DNA from: Protopterus annectens
Taxonomy: Eukaryota; Chordata; Ceratodontiformes; Protopteridae
Direction of reading: 5' to 3'
DNA length: 64,000 bases
Assembly (NCBI RefSeq): GCF_019279795.1
Contig: NC_056729.1
Span: forward strand, 1,863,477,415 to 1,863,541,414
A program made the translations under genes and the position numbers. Positions within the stretch are counted from its first letter, which is position 1, and the number at the start of each line of letters is the position of its first letter. The notes beneath the pieces were generated by a model. The model did not search any database. It saw only the letters and a list, made by a program, of their open reading frames with translations, and was not told the origin of the DNA. Below are positions 20,220 to 30,949 of the stretch, one piece after another.

Positions 20220-22717
20220 CCACAGAAACAAGCGAAAATGTCACGCAAGTAGAGCATACTGATGCTCATGTTTTTTCTTTATTTAACTGTTTGGATTGTG
20301 TTAATAAAGCATATGTGCTGCATTTCACAAGTAATGAGGCAAAGTTGACGTGTGTTTCAAGCTTGTTGGACAAAAATTGTACTGTGAAACAACCGGAAAT
20401 TATACAAGGTACTTTAAATTTAACTGACCTGTGTTTGGACAAAGCGCATTATTCCCTGTTACAAAAAGGGTTCAGCTTTATCCCTTCTTCAAAGGATAAC
20501 ATTGTGGGAGCTTTGATTGAGCTGAAACAGTTTGTAAGGAACTTAAGCTTAAAACTAATGTTTAATAACGATTTCTATGATGTTGATATCTGCAAAAGAC
20601 ATAGTACTTTTGTACCTGTGAATCCCCCAGTAGTAATTGCTTTTCATGATTTGTGTGAGAGGGACTTATGGATCTTGTATGAAAATAAAAATAATGCTGT
20701 TAGTAAAACTTATAACTTAAGTTATGAGGAGTACATAGCCCTTATGAACCTACAAAGTAATAATGATATTGTGATTAAACAAGCAGACAAGGGAGGGGCT
20801 ATCGTAATTATGAACAGGGAAGATTATCAGAATGCAGTTTTGAAATTATTAGGTGATGCTGATGCTTTTAAGACTATTATGCACGCTGATGTGAAAAAAT
20901 GTTTAAGTATAGTTAATATGGGAATTTATGACTTACAACTTTCTAATGATATAACACTAGACTTTTTCCATTTTTTTACTGTTTCATGCCCAGTTGTCCC
21001 ACAACTGTATGGTTTACCTAAGATCCACAAGTCACTATCTCAACCACCGATGAGACCCATTGTTTCTGGGAAGGGGTGGTTGACTGAACCCATTTCGGTA
21101 TACCTGGATAGAAGGTTGCAGCCTTTATTAGAGAGATGTGATACCATCCTGAAAGATACCCCAGATTTCATTAGAAAATTAAGAGTATGGTATAATAATA
21201 TGGGCAAGGATGTAATACAGAACAACAGGATATTATTGGTAACTTTAGATATAACGCCCTTGTTTACGGTTATACCTAATGAGTTTGGGATAGAATCAAT
21301 TTGTGAGTTTTTAAATAATTCTTCTACGTTTGTAACAAGGGATATTGAAACATTATGTTTACTATTAAGCCTGGTTTTGAACAATAATATCTTTTTATTT
21401 GATAATCAATTTTATATGCAAAATACTGGTGTTGCTATGGGTACGCCCATAGCAAATACGTATGCAAACTTGGTACTTTTTACATGGGAAAAGAAGTTTG
21501 TCATAAATGACACAAGTCCATATGTTAATAATATATTATTTTATCAGCATTTTGTGGACGATTGTTTTCTCATATGGAAAGGTGATGTGGATGATTTGTT
21601 ACAGTTTGTACACCTTTTGAATGAATCTACTACTTTTTTAAAGTTTAAAATTGAATTTTCTGATGTGTTTATTAATTTTGTAGATCTTAAAATAGGGATA
21701 CAGGACAGCGTAATGTATACTACAGTACATAAAAAAGTGGTAAATGCATGCAGGTATGTTCACTATACCAGTATGCATGCATCACATGTATTCAATGGTA
21801 TACTTAAATCACAACTCAATAGAATATGTAGAGTTAACACGAATGATAGTCTCTTCATGTTGCAGCTGGATGAAACCATTAATGAGTTCAGAAATAGTGG
21901 TTATCCAGACAGCGTATTAGAAATAGCTAAAATGGATACTATAAATAATAGACATTCAGGTTTAAAACCTTTATTTCTTATGGATGAACACCAGAATGAA
22001 AATGTTGTGGCACATGGAAATGGTGATGGCCTTAGATATGTTACAACTTTTAGTTGTATGACTAGGTTGGTAAAAAATATTATAAAGAAAAATTGGGTTG
22101 TTTTATTGGCATCCAGTGAAATGAAATCCATCATTGGTGATAGACCACTTTTTTCTTATAAAAACATGGCAAATTTAAAATGTAAACTTGGGTATAAGGA
22201 TTTTAAAAATCTAATTGAACTGAATAATACTAATATATATGGAACTTTAAAATGTCTAAATTGTAGTTGTTGCCCTGATATAACAGATAAAGAAAATAGC
22301 TTAGACTTTAAGCATCCGGTAAGTGGGATCATATATAAGTTTAATCTTATGGCAACATGCACTTCAACTAATGTGATATATTTGGCTACATGCATGTCTT
22401 GCCATTGTTTCTATGTAGGTAAGACTACAAGAAGACTAAAGGACCGTATCATTGAGCATAAATCTGAGATACGGAGAGGGAATGATAGGAATGCCTTATA
22501 CAGGCACATATCCTTATGTGGTAATCAACACAAGTTTAGATTTCGTGTTATTGATAGAGTGTGTGTATCCATGAGGGGGGGTGACCTTAATAACTTATTA
22601 GATCTAAAAGAGTTTGAATGGATTTTAAGACTCTCTGCTGATAAGATGCCTGGTTTGAATGTTGCTGTTACATTAAAGCCTGTATTAGTGAAATTACAAC
22701 ATACAATACTGAAATAA
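20078..22717 (+). CDS. PLE-A RT + GIY-YIG endonuclease, 879-codon open frame
   Basis: The first 48 or so codons (20078-20219) are DIRS-B sequence read out of its own frame; PLE coding starts near 20220, so the true start is unknown and the PLE looks 5'-truncated relative to PLE-B. Visible motifs (numbering from 20078) are YGLPKIHKS at about 311, LVTLDITPLFTVIP with Asp 391, GVAMGTPIANTYANL at 451 and FVDD with Asp 494-495, forming a PLE-type (telomerase-related) RT. A Cys-rich linker (CLNCSCCPD) leads to the GIY-YIG endonuclease: NVIYLA at 765, CMSCHCFYVGKTTRRL at 772-787, and EH at 793-794. It is open throughout, so it is the best-preserved PLE coding copy in the window. Function (RNA copying primed at an endonuclease nick) is from family knowledge. 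Confidence 0.9.
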   Translation: MENIFMLGPSKRTGSFYCTHSCFPGFLSFHFSERASISTVKVQLAAITTETSENVTQVEHTDAHVFSLFNCLDCVNKAYVLHFTSNEAKLTCVSSLLDKNCTVKQPEIIQGTLNLTDLCLDKAHYSLLQKGFSFIPSSKDNIVGALIELKQFVRNLSLKLMFNNDFYDVDICKRHSTFVPVNPPVVIAFHDLCERDLWILYENKNNAVSKTYNLSYEEYIALMNLQSNNDIVIKQADKGGAIVIMNREDYQNAVLKLLGDADAFKTIMHADVKKCLSIVNMGIYDLQLSNDITLDFFHFFTVSCPVVPQLYGLPKIHKSLSQPPMRPIVSGKGWLTEPISVYLDRRLQPLLERCDTILKDTPDFIRKLRVWYNNMGKDVIQNNRILLVTLDITPLFTVIPNEFGIESICEFLNNSSTFVTRDIETLCLLLSLVLNNNIFLFDNQFYMQNTGVAMGTPIANTYANLVLFTWEKKFVINDTSPYVNNILFYQHFVDDCFLIWKGDVDDLLQFVHLLNESTTFLKFKIEFSDVFINFVDLKIGIQDSVMYTTVHKKVVNACRYVHYTSMHASHVFNGILKSQLNRICRVNTNDSLFMLQLDETINEFRNSGYPDSVLEIAKMDTINNRHSGLKPLFLMDEHQNENVVAHGNGDGLRYVTTFSCMTRLVKNIIKKNWVVLLASSEMKSIIGDRPLFSYKNMANLKCKLGYKDFKNLIELNNTNIYGTLKCLNCSCCPDITDKENSLDFKHPVSGIIYKFNLMATCTSTNVIYLATCMSCHCFYVGKTTRRLKDRIIEHKSEIRRGNDRNALYRHISLCGNQHKFRFRVIDRVCVSMRGGDLNNLLDLKEFEWILRLSADKMPGLNVAVTLKPVLVKLQHTILK

Positions 22718-22918
22718 TTGTATTTTAAAGCTTATGTATATATTTTTTTAAAACAAATTTTTCATCACATGTTCTTTGGCTGCTGGTCATGTGCTCTGAT
22801 GGCTTCTATTTAAATGTTTGATTTTATTTGTAACCTGTATGAGTATTGATAAAGGGTTTGTACCTGAAAGCTTTCCTATTATACGGGTGTGTTTCAGCAT
22901 ATTTTAGTGTTTGTATAT
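20220..22918 (+). mobile_element. Penelope-like element PLE-A, copy 2
   Basis: The element comprises the RT-endonuclease frame to 22717, then about 200 bp of AT-rich 3' sequence with a degenerate hammerhead-like core (22846-22869). It is bordered on both sides by the same stretch of DIRS-B YR. It differs from copy 1 (1446-4143, inverted) by only a few percent. A partial third copy lies at 27360-28296. Confidence 0.9.
22846..22869 (+). ncRNA. Degenerate hammerhead-like core at PLE-A 3' end
   Basis: TTGATAA, a short GGT/ACC stem and GAAA occupy the position where PLE-B has CTGATGA, GGGT/ACCC and GAAA. The first box deviates from the CUGANGA consensus, so activity is doubtful. The same sequence is present inverted at about 1490-1515. 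Confidence 0.4.
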
Positions 22919-23925
22919 TTCCTTCCTGGTCCACCAGATTTTGCTATTATTCCAGAAAGCCACCACAATTTTATACAAGAATGAATGGAAAAGATTTTCA
23001 TGTTGGGGATATTTTTCCTGTACCTATTCCTGCTGTCCTGGATTTCCTAGCTCTACTTTTTCAGAAGGAGCTAGTATTTCTACCGTCAAAGTTCAGTTAG
23101 CAGCCATCTTGAATTATCATACTGGAAACAATGCTTCTTCTCTAGTTTCATCCAAAGTATGCAAAGCTTTCCTTAAGGGCACTTTTATCCTTAGACCTCT
23201 AGTTAAAGACCCCACTCCACATAGGAGTCAAACACTGTTACTGTAGGGTTTAACTTAGGCCCCTTTTGAGCCATTGGCTAAGTTTGATCTCAAGTTTCTT
23301 TCTTGAAAAATGTTCTTTTTAGTGGTAAGTACCTCAGCAAAATGTGTGTCTAAACTCAGAGCACACACTTCAATTCACATATTTGGTTTTCCATAAAGAT
23401 AAGAACTAATTACTTTTTCTGCCCTAAGTAACCTCTGAGATCAACCTCAGTCTTGTCATCAGTTTACCTGTTTTCACCCCTAACTTCTCTAACAAATGTG
23501 AATACATGCTTCATCTCTGAGATTGTACATAGCTTTGTTTTTATCTCCATAGAACAAAATACTTCAGAAAAACAGATCAGCTGTTCATCTCCTTTGCCTC
23601 CAGCAGGTTGAGAAAAACAGTTTCCAAAGTTACTGTAGCAAAGTGGGTAACATTGCATTTCACTTCATTTGTTTAAAGTCAGTAAGGCCTTTCTTTGCCC
23701 AGACATCCTAAAGCTCACTCCACTAAATCCATGGCTACTTTTGCTTTATGGTCGATAACTTCCATTGATGACATTTGTGCTGCAGCCACTTGGTCCACTG
23801 CTCATACCTTTATTGCTCATTACAAATTGGATTTGATCTCCAAATATAAGGCTGCTTGCCTTTGGTTCTGCGATACTCCAAATCTCCTTCCATGAGGTTC
23901 CAAGGTTAACGGAGCTGGGGACTCT
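22919..23925 (+). pseudogene. DIRS-B YR, remainder right of PLE-A (fossil)
   Basis: Starts with the second copy of the YR N-terminal block, continues with VSSKVCKAFLKGTFILRPLV (about 23140-23200) and ends with the C-terminal block at 23695-23895 (ICAAATWSTAHTFIAHYKLD). The order matches DIRS-A YR. Fossil with several breaks. Confidence 0.78.
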
Positions 23926-23926
23926 G

Positions 23927-24040
23927 TCCCATCAGTTGAGGAATAAATGAAAACCGACACCATCAGATATAAAAGTTATGTGCTCACCATAACTATGCGT
24001 CTGTGTTGCCTATTTTCATTCTTCCTCAACTTCCTGTTCT
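23927..24040 (+). repeat. DIRS-B internal complementary region, copy 2
   Basis: The first half (CCCATCAGTTGAGGAAT and so on) complements the 5' tip at 16291-16335; the second half (AAAGTTATGTGCTCACCATA and so on) complements the 3' tip at 24360-24430. Confidence 0.8.
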
Positions 24041-24077
24041 CCTTCCCCTTCCCTTTACCTCTGGGAGTGACCTGATG

Positions 24078-24190
24078 GTGAGTAAAGAACCACCATTCCA
24101 TGTTTGAGCCCCTATCTGTCCTATTGATTTTAGTGAATAAAGAACCACCATTCCATGTTTGAGCCCCTATCTGTCCTATTGACTTTCATT
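24078..24190 (+). repeat. 54-bp tandem repeat, two copies
   Basis: Two head-to-tail copies of the unit containing CCACCATTCCATGTTTGAGC; the minus-strand copy at 1-163 has three. Confidence 0.85.
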
Positions 24191-24199
24191 CCCTATTGG

Positions 24200-24430
24200 C
24201 TGTGGTTAGTCTTTCTACATTTGGGGCAGCAAACTTGATCTGAGGTACTACAAGGTTCTGAGGAGTTATGGGTAAAGGGAGGAGTGAATTATGGGTAGAG
24301 GAAGGACCTTGAGAGTTTGTTGTGAAAGTCTAAGTGAATGCGGCTGAGCTGGATCCTGGACCCATCAGTTGAGGAGGAATGAAAATGGACAACACAGATG
24401 AATAGTTATGGTGAGTGCATAACTTTTACT
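24200..24430. repeat. DIRS-B 3' terminal inverted repeat
   Basis: Inverted match to 16290-16455 (GCGGCTGAGCTGGATCC, CCCATCAGTTGAGGAGG). After about 24430 the sequence becomes host intron. Confidence 0.8.
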
Positions 24431-24734
24431 TTTGTAAAGCAAGATGAACACTGTAGAGTACGTTCACTGTCATATTAGAACATTGTTTTCATGGTAACAG
24501 GCTGTGCTGTGTTAAGGTTTAAGCAGTTCCTTGTCACTGTCTGTACCACAAGGCACAATAACCGGAAACTGGTAGTCAGGATGGCAGCTGTTTTTTGTAA
24601 AACAAAAGATGCCAGCATTTATCTTTACTTCAGCAGCAATGCTATAAATCTGAAACACCATGTGTACTTAACAAATGACTGATATGATGTTCACAATGCT
24701 GGGAATAACTCTGTCTTTTTGTATTTCTGCACAG

Positions 24735-24821
24735 GCTGACATTGAATAAAATTGGAAGTGAAGGGGCAAAACATCTGTCCGATGCCCTAAATAGTCCAAA
24801 CAATAAGTTACAGACGCTAGA
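24735..24821 (+). CDS. Single LRR exon of an NLR-type protein, copy 1
   Basis: A pyrimidine-rich tract and CACAG acceptor (24731-24734) precede an 87-bp exon, followed by a consensus donor GTAAGTG at 24822. With one leading base, it reads LTLNKIGSEGAKHLSDAL, then NSPNNKLQTL, and two trailing bases. This is a ribonuclease-inhibitor-type leucine-rich repeat of 28-29 residues, as found one per exon in NLRC3/NLRP-like receptors. The length is divisible by three and phases match at both ends, so the exon can be added or skipped without frame change. No neighbouring exons are visible, so gene identity is not assigned. The LRR would form part of the ligand-sensing solenoid of a cytosolic protein. 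Confidence 0.72.
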
Positions 24822-25630
24822 GTAAGTGCCTTTGTTTTTCTTCTGTTTACAGTACCACTGCTAGGACACTATGAATTATTTATCATTATGTGCATGTATG
24901 TTATACTGGAGAGTCATTTGGGAAGTTTTGAAATTGAAAACAGTTACATGAGAGAGAACGTCACACTGCACAGGAGTATATTTAAACTCTTACAAGTAAC
25001 TGGTTTTATTTCATTCATTCCACAGCCAGTAATGGGTGGATATCTGCAGATGTGAGCAGCTGTGGTATATTCAGGCGAGCATAGTCAGAGTGTCAATATG
25101 CAGAAACCAGGAAATGTCATAACAGTCAAGTGTGCATCTCCCCTTACCTTGTTACTTAGTTGTTCTAAGGCTGTACTAGTGCATTGGTACAACATTTATT
25201 TTCTTACATATTGTAAGAAATTTGAATGTAGCTGTTCCTAGGTAGTTACTAGGCTACGTACACTAATCACACCTCTCAACCTCTTAGAGCAAGAAATCTG
25301 TTAAAAGCCGTAAGGAAAAGGGTGACAAGTCCCAAAAATAGGGACAATTTTTTAAAATTGCTCTTACAAACTTAGAACGTTGATAGAATAACAAGTTTTG
25401 CAATAGCATCCATTTTCCAAAGGGTATGAAGTCTGAAACTCAAATGTCATTATTTTCTAACTTAACTGTTTAATGATTTGACACTAATTTGCCAAAAAAA
25501 TCACAATTTTATGAAAAATGGACCAGAAATATGAGGCAAAAATCTGAACATGCTGCGAAAATCTGTACAATTGAGAGGTATGTGACATTAATATAATTGT
25601 AATATATATTAAATGCTTGCAGTGGTAATA
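24822..25630 (+). other. Presumed intron sequence
   Basis: AT-rich, short open frames only. No element or RNA is recognised. It is copied at 30141-30950 by the tandem duplication. Confidence 0.5.
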
Positions 25631-27359
25631 CATTCCACAGAGCAATTAATCCTGATTCTTTAACTCTTCCTACCTTGGACACTGGATACTTACTAATAAC
25701 CCTCTTCAAACCTACAATGTAGGGATCCTCCCTGATGATCTAAGTGACCACTCCCTAACCTACTTTATCAGATCTAAAACCAACCTCACTCATTCCAGCA
25801 TTGCCAGGACTGTTCGCTGCAAAAAAACAATTTAAACCTGATCTATTCCTGTCAGAACTTAAACAATGTAATTGGTCTCCACTAAAATATCTTCCACTTG
25901 ATGAAGCAGTAGCCTATTTTAATACCACATTCTTATCTATCCTGAACCACCATGCCCCATTACGCTCTATTAGATGCAAATCTAAACCAGCACCCTGGCT
26001 CTCAAATACTACTAGGCATAAAATCCATCTGGGAAACAAAGCCTGGGCTAAATGGCGTGCTACTAAAAACCCACTAGATCACTTAAATTGTAAACAACTA
26101 AGAAACAATACTAAAATAGCCATAGTGCTAGATAAAAAGAACTACTACCTTCAAATACCGCAAACCCATCTTAATAAGCCTCAAATGTTTTGGAACAGCA
26201 TTAACAAACTTCTGCACCCAGGTCAGTCTGCCACCCCTAACCCTCTAGGCTCTAACCCAGACAATCCCATTCAAACTGCTAACTCCTTTAATTCATTCTT
26301 TACCAACACCATCCAATCTCTTGCTAGCCATCTTTTACCAGACACATCAAATCTGCCTAACGCACCTTTAAATCCTCCTCCATCCTTTCAATTTCAACCA
26401 GTCCCTATTTCTACTATAAGCTCTTCTACTAAAACTGAAACCTTCCCACCCTTCTGCTGACCAACTCCCAGCAGAATACCTTCAAATTGCTGCCAGACCC
26501 ATTGCCTACCCCATATCCATTCTTATTAATAGAACTATCAGTGAAGGATATATCCCATCCATCTGGAAAATTTCTTACATTATTCCTCTACACAAAGGTG
26601 GGAACTCTAGTGAATACTCCAACTTTCGTCCTATAGCCTTACTTTCACCTCTGGCAAAAATTATGGAAAAATGTATACAGAAGCATCTTCTACACCACCT
26701 TCTCCAAAATAAACTACTGGCAAACTGTCAACACGGTTTTAGACCCTACCACAGTACCACCACTGCCCTGCTATCATTTACAGATTCTATTAACAGCAAA
26801 CGTAACAATGGCCTTCTTTCCTCTACAATTTTCGTTGATTTATCCAAAGCCTTTGACATGGTTCTTCATCATCTGTTCTTGCATATTATGAAATCATGAC
26901 TAGATCCATTAGCCATTAACTGGTTCAAATCTTACCTCGATCACAGAAAATAAGCAGTACTTTGGCACAATAATCTCTCTAATCTCTTACCTATCTCCGT
27001 GGGTGTACCTCAGGGCTCCATATTAGACCCTCTCCTATTTTCTATCTTTATTAATGATCTTCAGTCAGCAATTCCACATACTGCCTGCATTCAGTATGCA
27101 GATGACTCCATTATTATCTGCTCAGCTACTTCTCAAATCGACCTGCAGAACATTACCCAGAATGCATTTAATACTGTTGAACAATGGTTTACAAAACGTT
27201 GCCTCCTTCTAAATCCAAAGAAAACTAAACTTCTACTCTTCTCCCCAACCCGTAAGTCCACCCCCATCCATTTTACATTTCCATATAAAGATGGTACTGT
27301 TATCACTCCAGACCTCACAACCAACCTCCTAGGAATAACTATAGACAACAACCTCAACA
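25630..27359 (+). pseudogene. L2-like LINE ORF2, partial (copy 1, cut by duplication junction)
   Basis: Endonuclease end (SDHSLTYF at 25743 on), linker (25801-26460), then RT words ANCQHGFRPYHSTTTALLSF, FVDLSKAFDM (motif A), VGVPQGSILDPLLFSIFIND (motif B) and QYADDSIII (motif C, ADD). Compared with copy 2 it has an indel near 26417 and one near 26900 that shift the frame, and an in-frame stop near 26952. It ends abruptly at 27359 where PLE-A sequence begins. Clade assignment (L2/CR1 group of Jockey-like LINEs) is from RT motifs and the 3' end seen in copy 2. Confidence 0.78.
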
Positions 27360-28296
27360 CATATGGAAAGGTGATGTGGATGATTTGTTACAGTTTGTAC
27401 ACCTTTTGAATGAATCTACTACTTTTTTAAAGTTTAAAATTGAATTTTCTGATGTGTTTATTAATTTTTTAGATCTTAAAATAGGGATACAGGACAATGT
27501 AATGTATACTACAGTACATAAAAAAGTGGTAAATGCATGCAGGTATGTTTACTATACCAGTATGCATGCATCACATGTATTCAATGGTATACTTAAATCA
27601 CAACTCAATAGAATTTGTAGACTTAACACGAATGATAGTCTCTTCATGTTGCAGCTGGATGAAACCATTAATGAGTTCAGAAATAGTGGTTATCCAGACA
27701 GCGTATTAGAAATAGCTAAAATGGATACTATAAATAATAGACATTCAGGTTTAAAACCTTTATTTCTTATGGATGAACACCAGAATGAAAATGTTGTGGC
27801 ACATGGAAATGGTGATGGCCTTAGATATGTTACAACTTTTAGTTGTATGACTAGGTTGGTAAAAAATATTATAAAGAAAAATTGTGTTGTTTTATTGGCA
27901 TCCAGTGAAATGAAATCCATCATTGGTGATAGACCACTTTTTTCTTATAAAAACATGGCAAATTTAAAATGTAAACTTGGGTATAAGGATTTTAAAAATC
28001 TAATTGAACTGAATAATACTAATATATATGGAACTTTAAAATGTCTAAATTGTAGTTGTTGCCCTGATATAACAGATAAAGAAAATAGCTTAGACTTTAA
28101 GCATCCGGTAAGTGGGATCATATATAAGTCTAATCTTATGGCAACATGCACTTCAACTAATGTGATATATTTGGCTACATGCATGTCTTGCCATTGTTTC
28201 TATGTAGGTAAGACTACAAGAAGACTAAAGGACCGTATCATTGAGCATAAATCTGAGATACGGAGAGGGAATGATAGGAATGCCTTATACAGGCAC
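27360..28296 (+). mobile_element. PLE-A partial copy (C-terminal RT + GIY-YIG)
   Basis: Begins mid-element just after the FVDD motif and reads openly through the RT C-terminal part to the GIY-YIG domain (NVIYLATCMSCHCFYVGKTT). It exists because of the tandem duplication, not by separate insertion, since it starts at the CATAT junction. The open frame (27376-28419) runs on into DIRS-B sequence. Confidence 0.88.
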
Positions 28297-28301
28297 TGTA
28301 A

Positions 28302-29735
28302 GAATGGAAAAGATTTTCATGTTGGGGATATTTTTCCTGTACCTATTCCTGCTGTCCTGGATTTCCTAGCTCTACTTTTTCAGAAGGAGCTAGTATTTCC
28401 ACCGTCAAAGTTCAGTTAGCAGCCATCTTGAATTATCATACTGGAAACAATGCTTCTTCTCTAGTTTCATCCAAAGTATGCAAAGCTTTCCTTAAGGGCA
28501 CTTTTATCCTTAGACCTCTAGTTAAAGACCCCACTCTACATAGGAGTCAAACACTGTTACTGTAGGGTTTAACTTAGGCCCCTTTTGAGCCATTGGCTAA
28601 GTTTGATCTCAAGTTTATTTCTTGAAAAATGTTCTTTTTAGTGGTAAGTACCTCAGCAAAATGTGTGTCTAAACTCCGAGCACACACTTCAATTCACATA
28701 TTTGGTTTTCCATAAAGATAAGAACTAATTACTTTTTCTGCCCTAAGTAACCTCTGAGATCAACGTCAGTCATGTCATTGGTTTACCTGTTTTTTCCCCT
28801 AACTTCTCTAACAAATGTGAATACATGCTTCATCTCTGAGATTGTACATAGCTTTGTTTTTATCTCCATAGAACAAAATACTTCAGAAAAACAGATCAGC
28901 TGTTCATCTCCTTTGCCTCCAGCAGGTTGAGAAAAACAGTTTCCAAAGTTACTGTAGCAAAGTGGGTAACATTGCATTTCACTTCATTTGTTTAAAGTCA
29001 ATAAGGCCTTTCTTTGCCCAGACATCCTAAAGCTCACTCCACTAAATCCATGGCTACTTTTGCTTTATGGTCGATAACTTCTATTGATGACATTTGTGCT
29101 GCAGTCACTTGGTCCACTGCTCATACCTTTATTGCTCATTACAAATTGGATTTGATCTCCAAATATAAGGCTGCTTGCCTTTGGTTCTGCGATACTTCAA
29201 ATCTCCTTCCATGAGGTTCCAAGGTTAACGTAGCTGGGGACTCTGTCCCATCAGTTGAGGAATAAATGAAAACCGACACCATCAGATATAAAAGTTATGT
29301 GCTCACCATAACTATGCGTCTGTGTTGCCTATTTTCATTCTTCCTCAACTTCCTGTTCTCCTTCCCCTTCCCTTTACCTCTGGGAGTGACCTGATGGTGA
29401 GTAAAGAACCACCATTCCATGTTTGAGCCCCTATCTGTCCTATTGATTTTAGTGAATAAAGAACCACCATTCCATGTTTGAGCCCCTATCTGTCTTATTG
29501 ATTTTCATTCCCTATTTGCTGTGGTTAGTCTTTCTACATTTGGGGCAGCAAACTTGATCTGAGGTACTACAAGGTTCTGAGGAGTTATGGGTAAAGGGAG
29601 GAGTGAATTATGGGTAGAGGAAGGACCTTGAGAGTTTGTTGTGAAAGTCTAAGTGAATGCGGCTGAGCTAGATCCTGGACCCATCAGTTGAGGAGGAATG
29701 AAAATGGACAACACAGATGAATAGTTATGGTGAGT
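28302..29735 (+). mobile_element. DIRS-B 3' portion, duplicated copy
   Basis: Copy of 22983-24430: YR remainder with its C-terminal block (29014-29214), internal complementary region (about 29247-29357), 54-bp repeats (29397-29507) and 3' terminal repeat (about 29518-29735). Differs from unit 1 by scattered substitutions only. Fossil. Confidence 0.85.
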
Positions 29736-30053
29736 ACATAACTTTTACTTTTGTAAAGCAAGATGAACACTGTAGAGTACGTTCACTGTCATATTAGAAC
29801 ATTGTTTTCATGGTAACAGGCTGTGCTGTGTTAAGGTTTAAGCAGTTCCTTGTCACTGTCTGTACCACAAGGCACAATAACCAGAAACTGGTAGTCAGGA
29901 TGGCAGCTGATTTTTGTAAAACAAAAGATGCCAGCATTTATCTTTACTTCAGCAGCAATGCTATAAATCTGAAACACCATGTGTACTTAACAAATGACTG
30001 ATATGATGTTCACAATGCTGGGAATAACTCTGTCTTTTTGTATTTCTGCACAG

Positions 30054-30140
30054 GCTGACATTGAATAAAATTGGAAGTGAAGGGGCAAAACATCTGTCCG
30101 ATGCCCTAAATAGTCCAAACAATAAGTTACAGACGCTAAA
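30054..30140 (+). CDS. Single LRR exon of an NLR-type protein, copy 2
   Basis: Same 87-bp exon as at 24735-24821, with the CACAG acceptor kept. One base change at the 3' edge turns the end from CTAGA to CTAAA, and the donor from GTAAGTG to GTATGTG, still a usable GT donor but weaker. All other codons are identical. Because the exon is phase-symmetric, splicing of both copies would add one extra LRR to the protein without a frameshift. Confidence 0.7.
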
Positions 30141-30949
30141 GTATGTGCCTTTGTTTTTCTTCCGTTTACAGTACCACTGCTAGGACACTATGAATTATTT
30201 ATCATTATGTGCATGTATGTTATACTGGAGAGTCATTTGGGAAGTTTTAAAATTGAAAACAGTTACACGAGAGAGAACGTCACACTGCACAGGAGTATAT
30301 TTAAACTCTTACAAGTAACTGGTTTTATTTCATTCATTCCACAGCCAGTAATGGGTGAATATCTGCAGATGTGAGCAGCTGTGGTATATTCAGGCGAGCA
30401 TAGTCAGAGTGTCAATATGCAGAAACCAGGAAATGTCATAACAGTCAAGTGTGCATCTCCCCTTACCTTGTTACTTAGTTGTTCTAAGGCTGTACTAGTG
30501 CATTGGTACAACATTTATTTTCTTACATATTGTAAGAAATTTGAATGTAGCTGTTCCTAGGTAGTTACTAGGCTACGTACACTAATCACACCTCTCAACC
30601 TCTTAGAGCAAGAAATCTGTAAAAAGCCGTAAGGAAAAGGGTGACAAGTCCCAAAAATAGGGACAATTTTTAAAAATTGCTCTTACAAACTTAGAACGTT
30701 GATAGAATAACAAGTTTTGCAATAGCATCCATTTTCCAAAGGGTATGAAGTCTGAAACTCAAATGTCATTATTTTCTAACTTAACTGTTTAATGATTTGA
30801 CACTAATTTGCCAAAAAAATCACAATTTTATGAAAAATGGACCAGAAATATGAGGCAAAAATCTGAACATGCTGCGAAAATCTGTACAATTGAGAGGTAT
30901 GTGACATTAATATAATTGTAATATATATTAAATGCTTGCAGTGGTAATA

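Larger units (their letters stand above)
16290..24430 (+). mobile_element. DIRS-B copy 2, with nested PLE-A
   Basis: Plus-strand DIRS-B bounded by inverted terminal repeats (16290-16455 and 24200-24430). The gag, RT and RH part lies in corrupted sequence (about 17150-19960), the YR is split (19985-20219 and 22919-23925) around PLE-A (20220-22918), and the internal complementary region is at 23927-24040. It is the inverted counterpart of copy 1 at 1-13890 and shares its PLE-A insertion. Fossil: it is broken, and its YR is split by the PLE. Confidence 0.85.

Noticed and set aside
24491-24682. 63-codon open frame just upstream of the LRR exon, conserved in both duplication units
   Set aside because: Conservation is explained by the recent duplication; no domain and no splice continuity with the LRR exon could be shown.
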